A DNA stretch of 64,000 nucleotides from an uncultured Collinsella sp. (GCA_900544095.1 UQTV01000006.1:62001-126000), one strand, 5' to 3'. Positions 22,011 through 30,585 are shown, counted from the first letter of the stretch. Notes: generated by a model from the sequence alone, not told the origin. Made by a program: numbers and translations.

Positions 22011-22094
22011 ATGAGCACCGTTTGGCGCCCGCGCGGCGCCACGGTAGTGGGAGAGGAAGGCTCAGATGAGCGACAGCAAGCATGTGACGTATGA
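22011..22094 (+). CDS. Possible 27-codon upstream ORF overlapping purM
   Basis: An ATG at 22011 with GAGGA five bases upstream opens a 27-residue frame (starting MSTVWRPRGATVVGEE) that runs past the purM start into its first codons and stops at 22092-22094. It could couple or modulate purM translation. Nothing but the ribosome site and overlap supports it. Confidence 0.25.
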   Translation: MSTVWRPRGATVVGEEGSDERQQACDV

Positions 22095-23169
22095 GGATGC
22101 CGGCGTCGATACCGCTGAGGGCGGCCGCGCCGTCGACGCGATTAAGCAGATGGTCAAGGACACCAATCGCCCCGAGGTTATCGGCGGCATCGGCGGCTTC
22201 GGTGGCCTGTTCTCGGCTGCCGCGCTTAAGGATATGGAAGACCCGATCCTGATTAGCGGTACCGACGGCGTGGGCACCAAGCTCGTGCTCGCCCAGATCA
22301 TGGACCGTCACGAGACGGTGGGCCAGGACCTGGTCGCTATGTGCGTCAACGACATTCTGGCTTCGGGCGCCGAGCCGCTGTTCTTCCTGGACTACGTCGC
22401 CATCGGTCACATCGAGGCCGAGCACATGGCAAAGATCATCAAGGGTGTGGCCGACGGCTGCAAGCTCGCGGGCTGCGCGCTCGTGGGCGGTGAGATGGCC
22501 GAGCACCCGGGCGTCATGGCTCCTGCCGACTACGACCTTGCCGGATTTACCGTGGGCGTCGTCGACCGTCCCAAGATGCTCGACCCCGCAAACGTCCGCC
22601 CGGGCGATGTGATCCTGGGCCTGCCTTCCACCGGCGTGCACTCCAACGGCTACTCGCTCGTGCGTAAGGTCATTGGCGTCGACGGCATTAAGCCGGGCAC
22701 GCCCGAGGCCGCCGCTAAGGCCGAGGAGCTGAGCCGTCCGCTCGAGGAGCTCGGCGGTGCATCGCTGGCAGACGCTCTGTTGGCCCCCACGCGCATCTAC
22801 GTCAAGCCGATCCTGGAGCTGCTGCGCGGCGGCGTCAACGTGCATGCTATCGCCCACATCACCGGCGGCGGTATTACCGAGAACCTCAACCGTGCACTCG
22901 CCGACGACGTCGACGCCGTGGTCACCCGCAACGGCGCCGAGATGGGTTGGGACGTTCCGCCCGTCATCACCTACGTGTCGCGTCAGGCCGAGCTCGCGCC
23001 CAACGAGGCATGCAAGACCTTCAACATGGGCGTCGGCCTGTGCCTGATCGTCGCCCCCGAGGACGAGGCCGCGGTTACCGAAGCCCTGGTCGCGCTGGGC
23101 GAGAAGCCGTTCCGCGTGGGCGAGTGCGTCGAGGGTTCCGGTAAGGTCGTGTACTCCGATGAGCGCTAA
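22066..23169 (+). CDS. purM: Phosphoribosylformylglycinamidine cyclo-ligase (AIR synthetase)
   Basis: A 367-residue ATP-dependent enzyme that closes the imidazole ring of purines. The family motifs are present: VTYEDAGVD at the N-terminus, ISGTDGVGTKL, MCVNDILASGAEPLFFLDY, GGEMAEHPG and the C-terminal HITGGGITENLNR. The ATG follows GAGAGGAAGG. Its end overlaps purN by 11 bases, so the two are translationally coupled. Confidence 0.97.
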   Translation: MSDSKHVTYEDAGVDTAEGGRAVDAIKQMVKDTNRPEVIGGIGGFGGLFSAAALKDMEDPILISGTDGVGTKLVLAQIMDRHETVGQDLVAMCVNDILASGAEPLFFLDYVAIGHIEAEHMAKIIKGVADGCKLAGCALVGGEMAEHPGVMAPADYDLAGFTVGVVDRPKMLDPANVRPGDVILGLPSTGVHSNGYSLVRKVIGVDGIKPGTPEAAAKAEELSRPLEELGGASLADALLAPTRIYVKPILELLRGGVNVHAIAHITGGGITENLNRALADDVDAVVTRNGAEMGWDVPPVITYVSRQAELAPNEACKTFNMGVGLCLIVAPEDEAAVTEALVALGEKPFRVGECVEGSGKVVYSDER

Positions 23170-23860
23170 CGAGCAGATGGCTGCTAGTGAGGGCCTGGGC
23201 TTTGTGCCCTACACCCGTCCGACCGGCACCGATACGGTCGAGCCGCTCAAGATCGGTGTGCTCATCAGCGGTTCGGGTACCAACCTGCAGGCGCTGATCG
23301 ATCTGATCGCCGCCGGTAAGCTCAACGCCTCGATTGAGCTTGTGGTGTCGAGCCGTCCTTCGGCTAAGGGTTTGCAGCGCGCTGAGCGCGCGGGCATCCA
23401 GACGCTCACGCTGTCCAAGGATGTCTATGCCGACCCTATTGCCGCCGACGAGATCATCGCGCACGAGCTGCTCGAGCGCGGCTGCGAGTACGTGGTGATG
23501 GCCGGCTATATGCGCATGGTGCACACACCGCTGCTGGCGGCGTTTCCCAACCGCGTGGTCAACTTGCATCCGGCGCTGCTGCCGAGCTTTACCGGTGCGC
23601 ATGCGATTGACGATGCCTTTGCGCGCGGCGTCAAGGTAACTGGCGTGACCGTGCATTTTGCCAACGAGGTCTACGACAACGGTCCCATCATCGCCCAGCG
23701 TGCGCTGGCTGTCGAGGAGGGCTGGGATGTCGACGCGCTCGAGGAGCACATCCACGCGATTGAGCACGTGCTGTATCCCGAGGTCGTGCAAATGCTCGCC
23801 GACGGCCGCGTCCACGTGCTGGAGAGCGGCAAGGTCGCAATTGATGCGCCCCGCGTCTAG
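23159..23860 (+). CDS. purN: Phosphoribosylglycinamide formyltransferase
   Basis: This enzyme formylates GAR with 10-formyl-tetrahydrofolate. It is 233 residues, with a roughly 30-residue N-terminal extension before the first strand KIGVLISGSGTNLQAL. The catalytic Asn and His are in NLHPALLPSF and the Asp in NEVYDNGPII. It overlaps purM by 11 bases. If the extension is not translated, an internal start would have to be used, but I see no better ribosome site. Confidence 0.96.
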   Translation: MSANEQMAASEGLGFVPYTRPTGTDTVEPLKIGVLISGSGTNLQALIDLIAAGKLNASIELVVSSRPSAKGLQRAERAGIQTLTLSKDVYADPIAADEIIAHELLERGCEYVVMAGYMRMVHTPLLAAFPNRVVNLHPALLPSFTGAHAIDDAFARGVKVTGVTVHFANEVYDNGPIIAQRALAVEEGWDVDALEEHIHAIEHVLYPEVVQMLADGRVHVLESGKVAIDAPRV

Positions 23861-23940
23861 CGGCGCACAGTACAATTTAGTTGAGTGGTCAGGGTGGTCA
23901 TTGGCGCCAAGGCGCGCGTGGCCACCTTTTGTTTTGGGTA

Positions 23941-23965
23941 GTCATCGGGGACGTTCCTGAATGAC
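23941..23965. repeat. GGGACGTTCC-core hairpin repeat
   Basis: GTCAT and ATGAC arms enclose CGGGGACGTTCCTGA. It lies between purN and the orphan EIIA gene and belongs to the GGGAC-core family described in the findings. Confidence 0.55.
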
Positions 23966-23985
23966 TAGGTGAGAGAGGTGAGCGC

Positions 23986-24450
23986 ATGGCGGATAACGAA
24001 GCGCTGTTTACGCCTGAGCTGGTGTTTTTTGATTGGGAGTGTGCGACGCCGGGTGAGGTGTTTGCGCAACTCGAGAGTGAGCTTGCTCCGCGCGGCTACA
24101 TTGCCGACGGTTGGCTCGACGCCGTTCGCACGCGCGAGGATGCCTATCCCACGGGTCTTGCCATGCCGGCGGCAAACATTGCCATTCCGCATACCGATCC
24201 GGGGTTTGTGGCCAAGCCCTATATCGCGGTGGTGAAGCCCTCCGCGCCCGTGACATTTAACGCTATGGCTGGCATGGGCGCTCCGGTGCCGGCGCAGATC
24301 GTCATCAATCTGGGCATCGCCGAGCCGGGCGGCCAGGTCGAGGCTCTGCAGGCGCTCATGAACATCTTTATGGACGCCGATGCCGCAGCCGACGTGCTCG
24401 GCCAGACCACGCCGCAGGGCATGGTCGACGCCATCCGCCGCCACTTCTAA
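23986..24450 (+). CDS. Orphan PTS EIIA (fructose/galactitol type)
   Basis: A 154-residue EIIA of the PTS_EIIA_2 fold. The active-site His69 lies in ANIAIPHTDP, and YPTGLAMP and the GGQVEALQALMNIF helix fit GatA-like proteins. No EIIB or EIIC of this family is adjacent, so it may serve a system encoded elsewhere or a regulatory role. GAGAGAGGTGA precedes the ATG. Confidence 0.88.
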   Translation: MADNEALFTPELVFFDWECATPGEVFAQLESELAPRGYIADGWLDAVRTREDAYPTGLAMPAANIAIPHTDPGFVAKPYIAVVKPSAPVTFNAMAGMGAPVPAQIVINLGIAEPGGQVEALQALMNIFMDADAAADVLGQTTPQGMVDAIRRHF

Positions 24451-24461
24451 GGTGGGGCTAA

Positions 24462-24608
24462 GCCGGCACCTAGGGACGTTCCTTATGTGCCGGCACTTGG
24501 GGACTGTCCCTAGGTGCCGGCAGAAAAGGAACGTCCCTAACTGCCGGCTGCCAGAGCTGTCCCCTTTGCACCAAAATGGTGCAGATTAACCTGTCCCCAA
24601 TGCACCAA
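24462..24608. repeat. Tandem cluster of GGGAC-core hairpins
   Basis: Three units share the self-complementary arm GTGCCGGCAC or TGCCGGCA (near 24462, 24487, 24514 and 24541). They enclose TAGGGACGTTCCTTAT, TTGGGGACTGTCCCTAG and an inverted GGAACGTCCCT. A fourth pair of units with TGGTGCA/TGCACCA arms (24577-24607) and TGTCCCC cores follows. The cluster fills the gap upstream of the foldase gene. Confidence 0.75.
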
Positions 24609-24674
24609 GCGTGCCGCGGGGGCTGCGTTGTGACACAATGGCGTTTGTTCGATTCGTTATGCGAAAGGCCAACT

Positions 24675-25895
24675 ATGGCAAATAAGAAAAAGAACCCCGC
24701 ACTCGAGCCGACGCCCGAGCAGCAGGCTCGCGCCGCCTCCAACTCTCGCAAGAAGCAGCGCAAGACCCGCGTGTCCAAGACCGTCAAGATCGTTCTGGTG
24801 GTCATCGGCGTGCTGGCGATGCTGCTTTCCGTCTCGGCGATGGCGTGCTCCGGCCTGATGTCGCAGGCCGAGGACACCTCGGGCTACAAGCTGACCGGCG
24901 GTGTTGCTGCTACTATCAACGGCACCAACCTCACCGAGGACACCGTGACCAAGCAGATCATGAGCATGCGCACGTCCTACGGCTACACCAAGGACAAGGA
25001 CTGGGCGCAGTATCTGGTCGACAACGACCTCACGCCCAAGAAGTATCGCAAGCAACTCATCGACTCCTACACGCAGCAGATTCTGCTTCAACAGGCACAG
25101 AAGGAGAACGGCGTGACGGTGTCGGACGAGGAGGTCGAGAAGGCTTGGAAGGACGCGTGCAAGAGCGCGGGCGGTGCCAAGGCCTTTAAGAAGACCCTCA
25201 AGACCTACGGCTATACCGAGGACACCTACAAGGATTCGCTCAAGGAGAGTCTGGCGCAGCAGAAACTCAAGGATGCCGTCGCGCCCACGAGCAAACCCAA
25301 GGACAGCGAGATTGTCGATTACATCAACGAGAACCTGTCCAACTACAACGATGCCCGCCGCTCATCGAACATCCTGATCAAGGTTGATTCCGACGCATCT
25401 GACGAGGACAAGGCCGCCGCCAAGGCCAAGGCGCAGGAGTGCCTGGACAAAATCAACTCCGGCGAACTGAGCTTTGAGGACGCCGTGAAGCAGTATTCCG
25501 ACGACACCGGCTCCAAGGAGAAGAAGGGCGATGTGGGTTGGGATAAGCTCACCACCTTCGTCGACAGCTACCAGACGGCGCTCGAGGGGCTCAACAAGGG
25601 CGACGTGAGCGAAGTCATCGAGTCGACCTATGGCTACCACGTCATCAAGTGCACCGACTACTTCCATGTCGATAGCCAGGTCGATGACATCAAGCAGGTA
25701 CCCAAGGACATCAAGAAGTATGTCTCTAACGTGGTGAAGACGCAGGCGGCAAGCACCGCATACAGCGAGTGGCTGGAGCAGTACAAGAAGGACGCCGACA
25801 TTACCGTCAACCCCATGCCCAAGGACGTACCCTATAACGTGAGTCTAAAGGGCGTCACCAAGAGCTCGACCGACAATTCGTCGACGACTGAGTAA
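24675..25895 (+). CDS. PrsA/SurA-like peptidyl-prolyl cis-trans isomerase
   Basis: A 406-residue membrane-tethered foldase for exported proteins. It has a Lys/Arg-rich N-terminus, one hydrophobic segment (about residues 40-62, VKIVLVVIGVLAMLLSVSAM then ACSG), a SurA_N-like chaperone region (75-215) and a parvulin domain (about 225-335, ARRSSNILIKV ... GDVGWDKLTTF ... GYHVIKCTDY). The C-terminus is Ser/Thr-rich. The Cys after AMA might be a lipidation site but the lipobox is poor. The start at 24675 follows GCGAAAGG; the frame is open upstream through repeat DNA. Confidence 0.88.
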   Translation: MANKKKNPALEPTPEQQARAASNSRKKQRKTRVSKTVKIVLVVIGVLAMLLSVSAMACSGLMSQAEDTSGYKLTGGVAATINGTNLTEDTVTKQIMSMRTSYGYTKDKDWAQYLVDNDLTPKKYRKQLIDSYTQQILLQQAQKENGVTVSDEEVEKAWKDACKSAGGAKAFKKTLKTYGYTEDTYKDSLKESLAQQKLKDAVAPTSKPKDSEIVDYINENLSNYNDARRSSNILIKVDSDASDEDKAAAKAKAQECLDKINSGELSFEDAVKQYSDDTGSKEKKGDVGWDKLTTFVDSYQTALEGLNKGDVSEVIESTYGYHVIKCTDYFHVDSQVDDIKQVPKDIKKYVSNVVKTQAASTAYSEWLEQYKKDADITVNPMPKDVPYNVSLKGVTKSSTDNSSTTE

Positions 25896-25949
25896 TCATG
25901 GGACGGTGCTCGCGCGAGTGCCGCCCACACTATTGAGGAGGATTTGCAG

Positions 25950-26393
25950 ATGACCAACGAAGAGCTGCAGAAGGAAATGATTGCGGCCATGAAGGCCAAG
26001 GACAAGGTTCGCCTGTCTATCATTCGCCAGGTCAAGGCCGAGGTGAAGAATATCGAGGTTAACGAGCGCCGCGACGTGACCGAGGAAGACGTCAACAGCA
26101 TGATCAAGCGTCTGATTAAGCAGACGAGCGAGACGCTGGAGATGTCCATTAAGGCCGGTACCGACCAGGAGCGTACCGACAACCTGACCGAGCAGGTCAA
26201 GATTCTGGAGAGCCTGCTGCCCGCACAGGTTTCGGGCGAGGAACTCGAGGCTCTGATCGAGCAGGTTATCGCCGAGCTGGGCGCCACGTCCAAGAAGCAG
26301 ATGGGCCAGGTCATGGGAGCACTCGGCAAGGCCACCGGCGGCAACTTCGATAAGCCTGCCGCGGCAAAGATCGTCGGAGCCAAACTCGCGTAA
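25950..26393 (+). CDS. GatB/YqeY domain protein
   Basis: A 147-residue protein of the YqeY family, whose domain is shared with the tRNA-binding tail of GatB. The helical N-terminal half (KDKVRLSIIRQVKAEVKNIE) and the C-terminal MGQVMGALGKATGGNFDKP motif are typical. Its exact function is unknown. A TTG at 25944 is in frame, but GAGGAG is nine bases from the ATG at 25950, which is preferred. Confidence 0.93.
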   Translation: MTNEELQKEMIAAMKAKDKVRLSIIRQVKAEVKNIEVNERRDVTEEDVNSMIKRLIKQTSETLEMSIKAGTDQERTDNLTEQVKILESLLPAQVSGEELEALIEQVIAELGATSKKQMGQVMGALGKATGGNFDKPAAAKIVGAKLA

Positions 26394-26441
26394 TTAATTT
26401 GTTACGCGGTTTTAACAAACCGCGTAACGGCTCGACGCTGC

Positions 26442-26540
26442 AAACCCGTACACGCGGCAATCTGACGTTCAATTTCAAGGGCGCGACCATAAGGTCTGCG
26501 CCCTTTCATTTCACGTCACCTTGCTCGCGTGTACGGGTTT
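26442..26540. repeat. 15-bp inverted repeat enclosing a terminator
   Basis: AAACCCGTACACGCG (26442-26456) and CGCGTGTACGGGTTT (26526-26540) are perfect complements 69 bases apart. Inside lies the GGGCGCGACC ... GGTCTGCGCCC hairpin followed by TTTCATTT. Confidence 0.7.
26477..26512 (+). terminator. Terminator after the YqeY gene
   Basis: AAGGGCGCGACC pairs imperfectly with GGTCTGCGCCCTT over an ATAA loop and is followed by a T-rich stretch. Confidence 0.65.
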
Positions 26541-26584
26541 TCGCTGACTTATGCTCAACAAGGGCGGTTGTATTATTTTCGGCG

Positions 26585-26651
26585 CTCATTGGGGACAGAC
26601 TTAAATGAGTGCCCAATGAGCGGGTACTCATTTAAGTCTGTCCCCAATGAG
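26585..26651. repeat. 26-bp perfect inverted pair of GGGACAG units
   Basis: The 26-base arm 26585-26610 (CTCATTGGGGACAGAC...) is repeated as its exact complement at 26626-26651, with a 15-base spacer. Each arm is itself a small hairpin with CTCATT/AATGAG ends. Confidence 0.8.
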
Positions 26652-26757
26652 TGGGTGGAAGGTTGCGGGTTCTTTACGGGAATGTAGTGTGGGCTGCGGA
26701 AACGTGGTTCTTTCCGTACAATAGTGCAACTCGTGTAAACGCAGGGAAGGGACATTC

Positions 26758-27489
26758 ATGGCAGACATGATCGAGATCAAGCATCTCAACAAGTACTTTG
26801 GCGACCTGCATGTGCTCAAAGATATCAATCTCACCGTCAAGCGCGGCGAGAAGCTCGTAATGATCGGGCCTTCCGGCTCGGGTAAGTCGACGCTCATCCG
26901 TTGCGTCGATTATCTGGAGGAGCCCACGTCGGGCGAAGTCGTCATCGACGGTACGCCGCTCACCAAAAAGAATCACCTGGAGATGGCTCGCAAGTATAGT
27001 TCCATGGTGTTTCAGCAGTTCAACCTGTATCCCAACATGACGGTGCTCGGCAACCTGACGCTCGCGCCCATCAAGCTACAAAAGAAGAGCAAGGAGGAGG
27101 CGACCGAGATCGCCATCGCCGCGCTCAAACGCGTCGGCATGGCGCATAAGGCAGGCGAGTATCCGCAGAACCTCTCGGGCGGTCAGCAGCAGCGCATCGC
27201 TATCGCCCGCGCCCTGTGCACCAAGCAGCCCATCATCCTGTTTGACGAACCGACCTCGGCGCTCGACCCCGAGATGGTCCAGGAAGTCCTTGACGTTATG
27301 ATTGAGCTCGCGCAGGAGGACATCACCATGATCTGCGTGACGCACGAGATGGGCTTTGCGCGCCAGGTGGCCGACCGCGTCATCTTTATGGAGGACGGCC
27401 GCATCCTGGAGGAGGGCACACCCGAGCACTTCTTCGATAACCCCGAGAACCCGCGCTGCCGCGAGTTCCTGTCCAAGATTCTGCACTAG
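26758..27489 (+). CDS. Polar amino-acid ABC transporter ATP-binding protein
   Basis: A 243-residue ATPase of the GlnQ/HisP type that powers uptake of an amino acid. Walker A is GPSGSGKST, the signature LSGGQQQR, Walker B IILFDEPTSALDPE, and the H-loop CVTHEMGF. It is first in an operon with the binding protein and two permeases (26758-29787), with short gaps. The amino acid cannot be read from sequence. Confidence 0.95.
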   Translation: MADMIEIKHLNKYFGDLHVLKDINLTVKRGEKLVMIGPSGSGKSTLIRCVDYLEEPTSGEVVIDGTPLTKKNHLEMARKYSSMVFQQFNLYPNMTVLGNLTLAPIKLQKKSKEEATEIAIAALKRVGMAHKAGEYPQNLSGGQQQRIAIARALCTKQPIILFDEPTSALDPEMVQEVLDVMIELAQEDITMICVTHEMGFARQVADRVIFMEDGRILEEGTPEHFFDNPENPRCREFLSKILH

Positions 27490-27497
27490 GCGCGGTG

Positions 27498-28373
27498 ATG
27501 GACATGACGGATATGACGAGGGCGGCCGTGTCGCGCCGTCACTTTTTGCAGCTGGCTGGCGCCGGCATGCTTGCGCTGACGGGGACCGCGCTTACCGGTT
27601 GCGGCAACTCCACCAGCGGCGAGGGCTCCGACAAGGGGTCCAAGCTTGCGGCCATCAAGTCGCGTGGCCATCTGAATGCCGGCGTTAAGAAGGACGTTCC
27701 CGGCTATGGCTATTACGACACCGCCAAGGGCCGCTTTGAGGGCATGGAAGTCGATTTGTGCTACCAAATCGCCGCTGCCGTCTTTGGCGTGAGCTACAAG
27801 GAGGCCCGTGCCCAGGAGCTTGTCGAGTTTACCGACGTAACGCCCAAGACGCGCGGCCCGCTGATCGATAACGGCCAGCTTGACGTGGTCGCGGCGACCT
27901 ACACCATCACCGACGAGCGCAAGAAGAGCTGGGATTTCTCGACGCCGTACCGCACCGATTACGTGGGACTCATGGTCAAGAAGCGTTCGGGCTTTACCTC
28001 GATTGAGGACCTGGACGGCAAGGTCATCGGCGTGAGCCAGGGTGCTACCACGCAGGGCCTGATCGAGCAGATGATCAAGGACAACGGCTTTAGCTGCAAG
28101 CCCGAGTTTAGGGCCTTTAGCGGCTACCCCATCATCAAGAGTTCGCTCGACGCCGGCAATATCGACGTCTTTGCCATGGACCGCTCCACGCTGGCCGGTT
28201 ACATGAACGAGACCGTTGAGTTGCTGCAGCCCGAGGTCAAGTTTGGCGAGCAGGGCTACGGCGTGGCGACCAAGAAGGGCTGTGACCTTTCGGCCGTGGT
28301 CGATCAGGTGATTTGCGATCGCCTGGCCGATGGCTGGCTCGACCAAGAGGTCAAGACCTGGGGTCTTGTATAG
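27498..28373 (+). CDS. Amino-acid ABC transporter substrate-binding lipoprotein (Tat-type signal)
   Basis: About 291 residues, a periplasmic-binding-protein type 2 fold that delivers an amino acid to the two permeases. The signal has a twin-arginine motif (SRRHFLQLAGAG) followed by a lipobox LTGC, so the protein is probably folded before export and then lipidated. The mature part has GHLNAGVKKDVPGYGY, FEGMEVDLCYQIAAAVFG and the hinge-side GKVIGVSQGATTQ. The start is uncertain between GTG 27495 and ATG 27498 or 27504; no strong ribosome site is seen. Confidence 0.93.
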   Translation: MDMTDMTRAAVSRRHFLQLAGAGMLALTGTALTGCGNSTSGEGSDKGSKLAAIKSRGHLNAGVKKDVPGYGYYDTAKGRFEGMEVDLCYQIAAAVFGVSYKEARAQELVEFTDVTPKTRGPLIDNGQLDVVAATYTITDERKKSWDFSTPYRTDYVGLMVKKRSGFTSIEDLDGKVIGVSQGATTQGLIEQMIKDNGFSCKPEFRAFSGYPIIKSSLDAGNIDVFAMDRSTLAGYMNETVELLQPEVKFGEQGYGVATKKGCDLSAVVDQVICDRLADGWLDQEVKTWGLV

Positions 28374-28398
28374 GCGCATCGTCCAAGGAAGGAATCAA

Positions 28399-29145
28399 AT
28401 GCTCGAAGGATTATTTGACGCCGACCGTTGGTCGACGACATTTCAAAACATGGGGCCCTTCTGGGAGGGCTTTGGCGTGACGCTGCAGGTGGTCGTTGCC
28501 GGCCTGTTGCTGTCCCTGGTACTGGGCACGCTGCTGGGTGTGTTCTCTACCACCCGTTCGCGTGTGCTGCGTGCCATAAGCCGCGTGTACGTGGAGTTTT
28601 ACCAGAACACCCCGTTGCCCGTGCAGGTGCTCTTTATGTACATGGCCGGACCGCAGTTTTTGCAGGCCATGACCGGTGCCGACCAGCCGGTGCGCATCGC
28701 GCCGTTCGTGCTGGGCTTCTTGGGCGTGGGCCTGTATCATGCGGCCTACATTTCGGAGGTCATCCGCACTGGTATCGAGGCGGTTCCGCGCGGTCAGATG
28801 GAGGCGGCCCAGAGCCAGGGCTTCACCCGTGCGCAGGCATACTGGTACATCGTGCTGCCTCAGACATTCAAGATCATTCTGCCGCCGCTGTGTAACCAGG
28901 CACTCAACCTGGTCAAGAACACGTCGGTGCTGGCACTTGTGGCCGGCGGCGACCTTATGTACCGTTCCGACAACTTTGTGAGTCTGTACGGTTACCTGCA
29001 GGGATACATCGTCTGCTGCCTTATGTACTTCATCATCTGTTTTCCGCTCGCCATGCTGGTGCAGTGGCTCGAGCGCCGCCCCAAGGAGCGTCCGCGCGGC
29101 GTGAGCCTGGCCGAGCTGGGGCTCGACAACGTAGAGGAGGCCTAG
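28399..29145 (+). CDS. Amino-acid ABC transporter permease 1
   Basis: A 248-residue membrane subunit of the HisM/GlnP family. The start is fixed by AAGGAAGGAA before the ATG at 28399; upstream in-frame codons overlap the binding-protein gene. Membrane helices alternate with the conserved EAA loop EAAQSQGFTRAQAYWYIVLP that contacts the ATPase. The C-terminus is a charged cytoplasmic tail. It pairs with the next permease, four bases away. Confidence 0.94.
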   Translation: MLEGLFDADRWSTTFQNMGPFWEGFGVTLQVVVAGLLLSLVLGTLLGVFSTTRSRVLRAISRVYVEFYQNTPLPVQVLFMYMAGPQFLQAMTGADQPVRIAPFVLGFLGVGLYHAAYISEVIRTGIEAVPRGQMEAAQSQGFTRAQAYWYIVLPQTFKIILPPLCNQALNLVKNTSVLALVAGGDLMYRSDNFVSLYGYLQGYIVCCLMYFIICFPLAMLVQWLERRPKERPRGVSLAELGLDNVEEA

Positions 29146-29148
29146 CGC

Positions 29149-29787
29149 ATGGAAATCTTCAACGCGACCAACCTGCTCTACATTTGGGGCGGCTTTGTTA
29201 AGACGATCGAGATCTCGGCGCTGTCGATCTTTTTCTCGCTCATCTTTGGCACGGTGCTGGCGCTCGTTAAAAGCTATGCGCCCCGCCCGTTCCGTATTTT
29301 GGTGAGCGCCTATATCGAGCTGTTCCGCTGTACGCCGAACCTGCTGTGGATCCTGTTTATCTACTTTACGGTGCAGGGTTTGGACATTGTGATTTCGACC
29401 ATTGCCTTTACGCTGTTTACCAGCGCTGTTATGGCCGAGATTGTGCGCGGCGGTCTCAACTCGATTCCGCGCGGCCAGTTTGAGGCAGCGCAGAGCCAGG
29501 GCTTCGGCTTCTTTGCCACCATGCGCTACATCATTCTGCCGCAGACGTTTAAGACGATCATTCCGGCGCTGTTTAGCCAGTGCACGACCGTCATCAAGGA
29601 CAGCTCGTATCTTTCGGGTATTAACGTGGCCGAGCTCATGTACACGGCAAATGTCGTGATGGCCCACGCGATCGACCTGTCGCAGGTGCTTATGCTCTAC
29701 GGCCTGGTGTTTGCGATGTACTTTGTGCTCAACTTTGGTATCTCGCTGCTGGTTCGCGCATATCAGAGGCGAATGGTGGCAGCGTAG
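29149..29787 (+). CDS. Amino-acid ABC transporter permease 2
   Basis: A 212-residue HisQ/GlnP-type membrane subunit with the EAA loop EAAQSQGFGFFATMRYIILP. The N-terminal YIWGGFVKTIEISALSIFFS begins the first helix. It probably forms a heterodimer with permease 1. The operon ends just before a 29-base palindrome. Confidence 0.94.
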   Translation: MEIFNATNLLYIWGGFVKTIEISALSIFFSLIFGTVLALVKSYAPRPFRILVSAYIELFRCTPNLLWILFIYFTVQGLDIVISTIAFTLFTSAVMAEIVRGGLNSIPRGQFEAAQSQGFGFFATMRYIILPQTFKTIIPALFSQCTTVIKDSSYLSGINVAELMYTANVVMAHAIDLSQVLMLYGLVFAMYFVLNFGISLLVRAYQRRMVAA

Positions 29788-29789
29788 AA

Positions 29790-29818
29790 TGTGACAAAGG
29801 GACAGTCCCTTTGTCACA
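29790..29818. repeat. 29-base perfect palindrome with GGGACAGTCCC core
   Basis: The site reads TGTGACAAAGGGAC, a central A, then the exact complement GTCCCTTTGTCACA. It sits two bases after the permease stop and 18 before the next start, so it is transcribed. It is a member of the GGGAC-core family. Confidence 0.8.
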
Positions 29819-29835
29819 TAGAGAAAGGAATCGCG

Positions 29836-30459
29836 ATGAGCGATCTGGAGAACAAGAAGAGTCCTGTGGTCATTACCATCGCGCGCGACTTTGGTGCCGA
29901 GGGCCACGAGATTGGCCGTATCCTTGCCGATGAGCTGGGGATTCCGCTGTACGATAACGAGCTGCTGGTGCGCGCGTCGCTGCGCGCGGGCGAGTCGCTC
30001 GACAAGATGGCTGCCTACGACGAGCGCCTGGCCGTGGAGAATATGGCGTTTCTGCCCGACCGCTACGATGCGCGTTCGTACTCGGATAAGTTGTTCCAAA
30101 AGATGAGCCAGGTGATTTTGGATCTGGGCGAGACCGAGAGCTGCATTATCGAAGGCCGTCTGTCCGATTACCTGCTGCGCAACAACCCCAATCACATTGC
30201 CGTGCTGGTGACCGCACCCTTTGAGGACCGCGTCGAGATCGTGCGCAAAAAGCGCGGCCTCAACAAAAAGAAGGGCGCCAAGCTGGTCAAGCAGCAGCAG
30301 AAGGCGCGCGAGGCGTTCTATAAGCGCTATAGCGCCGGAAAGTGGAAGATGACGAGCGGCAAGGACATCGTCGTCAACCGCGCCAAACTGGGCCGCGAAG
30401 GCTGCAAAGATGTTATCGCCGCTGCCTACCGCTACAAAGTCGCCCAGCTCGAAGGCTAG
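29836..30459 (+). CDS. Cytidylate-kinase-like family protein
   Basis: A 207-residue P-loop-type protein of the cytidylate-kinase-like family. VVITIARDFGAEGHEIGRIL is a degenerate nucleotide-binding start without the GKS of true kinases. CIIEGRLSDYLLRNNPNHIAVLVTAP and the DRVEIVRKKRG helix follow the family pattern. Real activity is unknown. GAGAAAGGA precedes the ATG at 29836. It follows the ABC operon but has its own ribosome site. Confidence 0.8.
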   Translation: MSDLENKKSPVVITIARDFGAEGHEIGRILADELGIPLYDNELLVRASLRAGESLDKMAAYDERLAVENMAFLPDRYDARSYSDKLFQKMSQVILDLGETESCIIEGRLSDYLLRNNPNHIAVLVTAPFEDRVEIVRKKRGLNKKKGAKLVKQQQKAREAFYKRYSAGKWKMTSGKDIVVNRAKLGREGCKDVIAAAYRYKVAQLEG

Positions 30460-30468
30460 CCGACAAAA

Positions 30469-30503
30469 ACCACCACAAAGGGGACAGGCACCTTTGTGGT
30501 GGT
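30469..30503. repeat. GGGACAG-core hairpin repeat
   Basis: ACCACCACAAAGG (30469-30481) pairs perfectly with CCTTTGTGGTGGT (30491-30503) around GGGACAGGC. It sits nine bases after a stop codon and may also act as a terminator. Confidence 0.75.
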
Positions 30504-30517
30504 CGGTCGACCGGCAT

Positions 30518-30556
30518 AGAAAAAGTCCCCGCCGGGCGTGTGCTCGACGGGGACTT
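30518..30556 (-). terminator. Terminator of the nfnAB operon
   Basis: AAAGTCCCCG(C/T)CG arms pair across 30521-30556 and, on the minus strand, are followed by TTTTTCTAT. Confidence 0.75.
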
Positions 30557-30585
30557 TGCCGTTTGATGGCTAGCGCTGTGGGTGA

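Larger units (their letters stand above)
26394..26757. other. 364-base gap filled with inverted repeats
   Basis: No gene is visible. It holds a perfect 12-bp hairpin GTTACGCGGTTT/AAACCGCGTAAC (26401-26428), a terminator nested inside a 15-bp inverted repeat (26442-26540), a 26-bp inverted pair of GGGACAG units (26585-26651), and the promoter side of the ABC operon. Confidence 0.7.
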
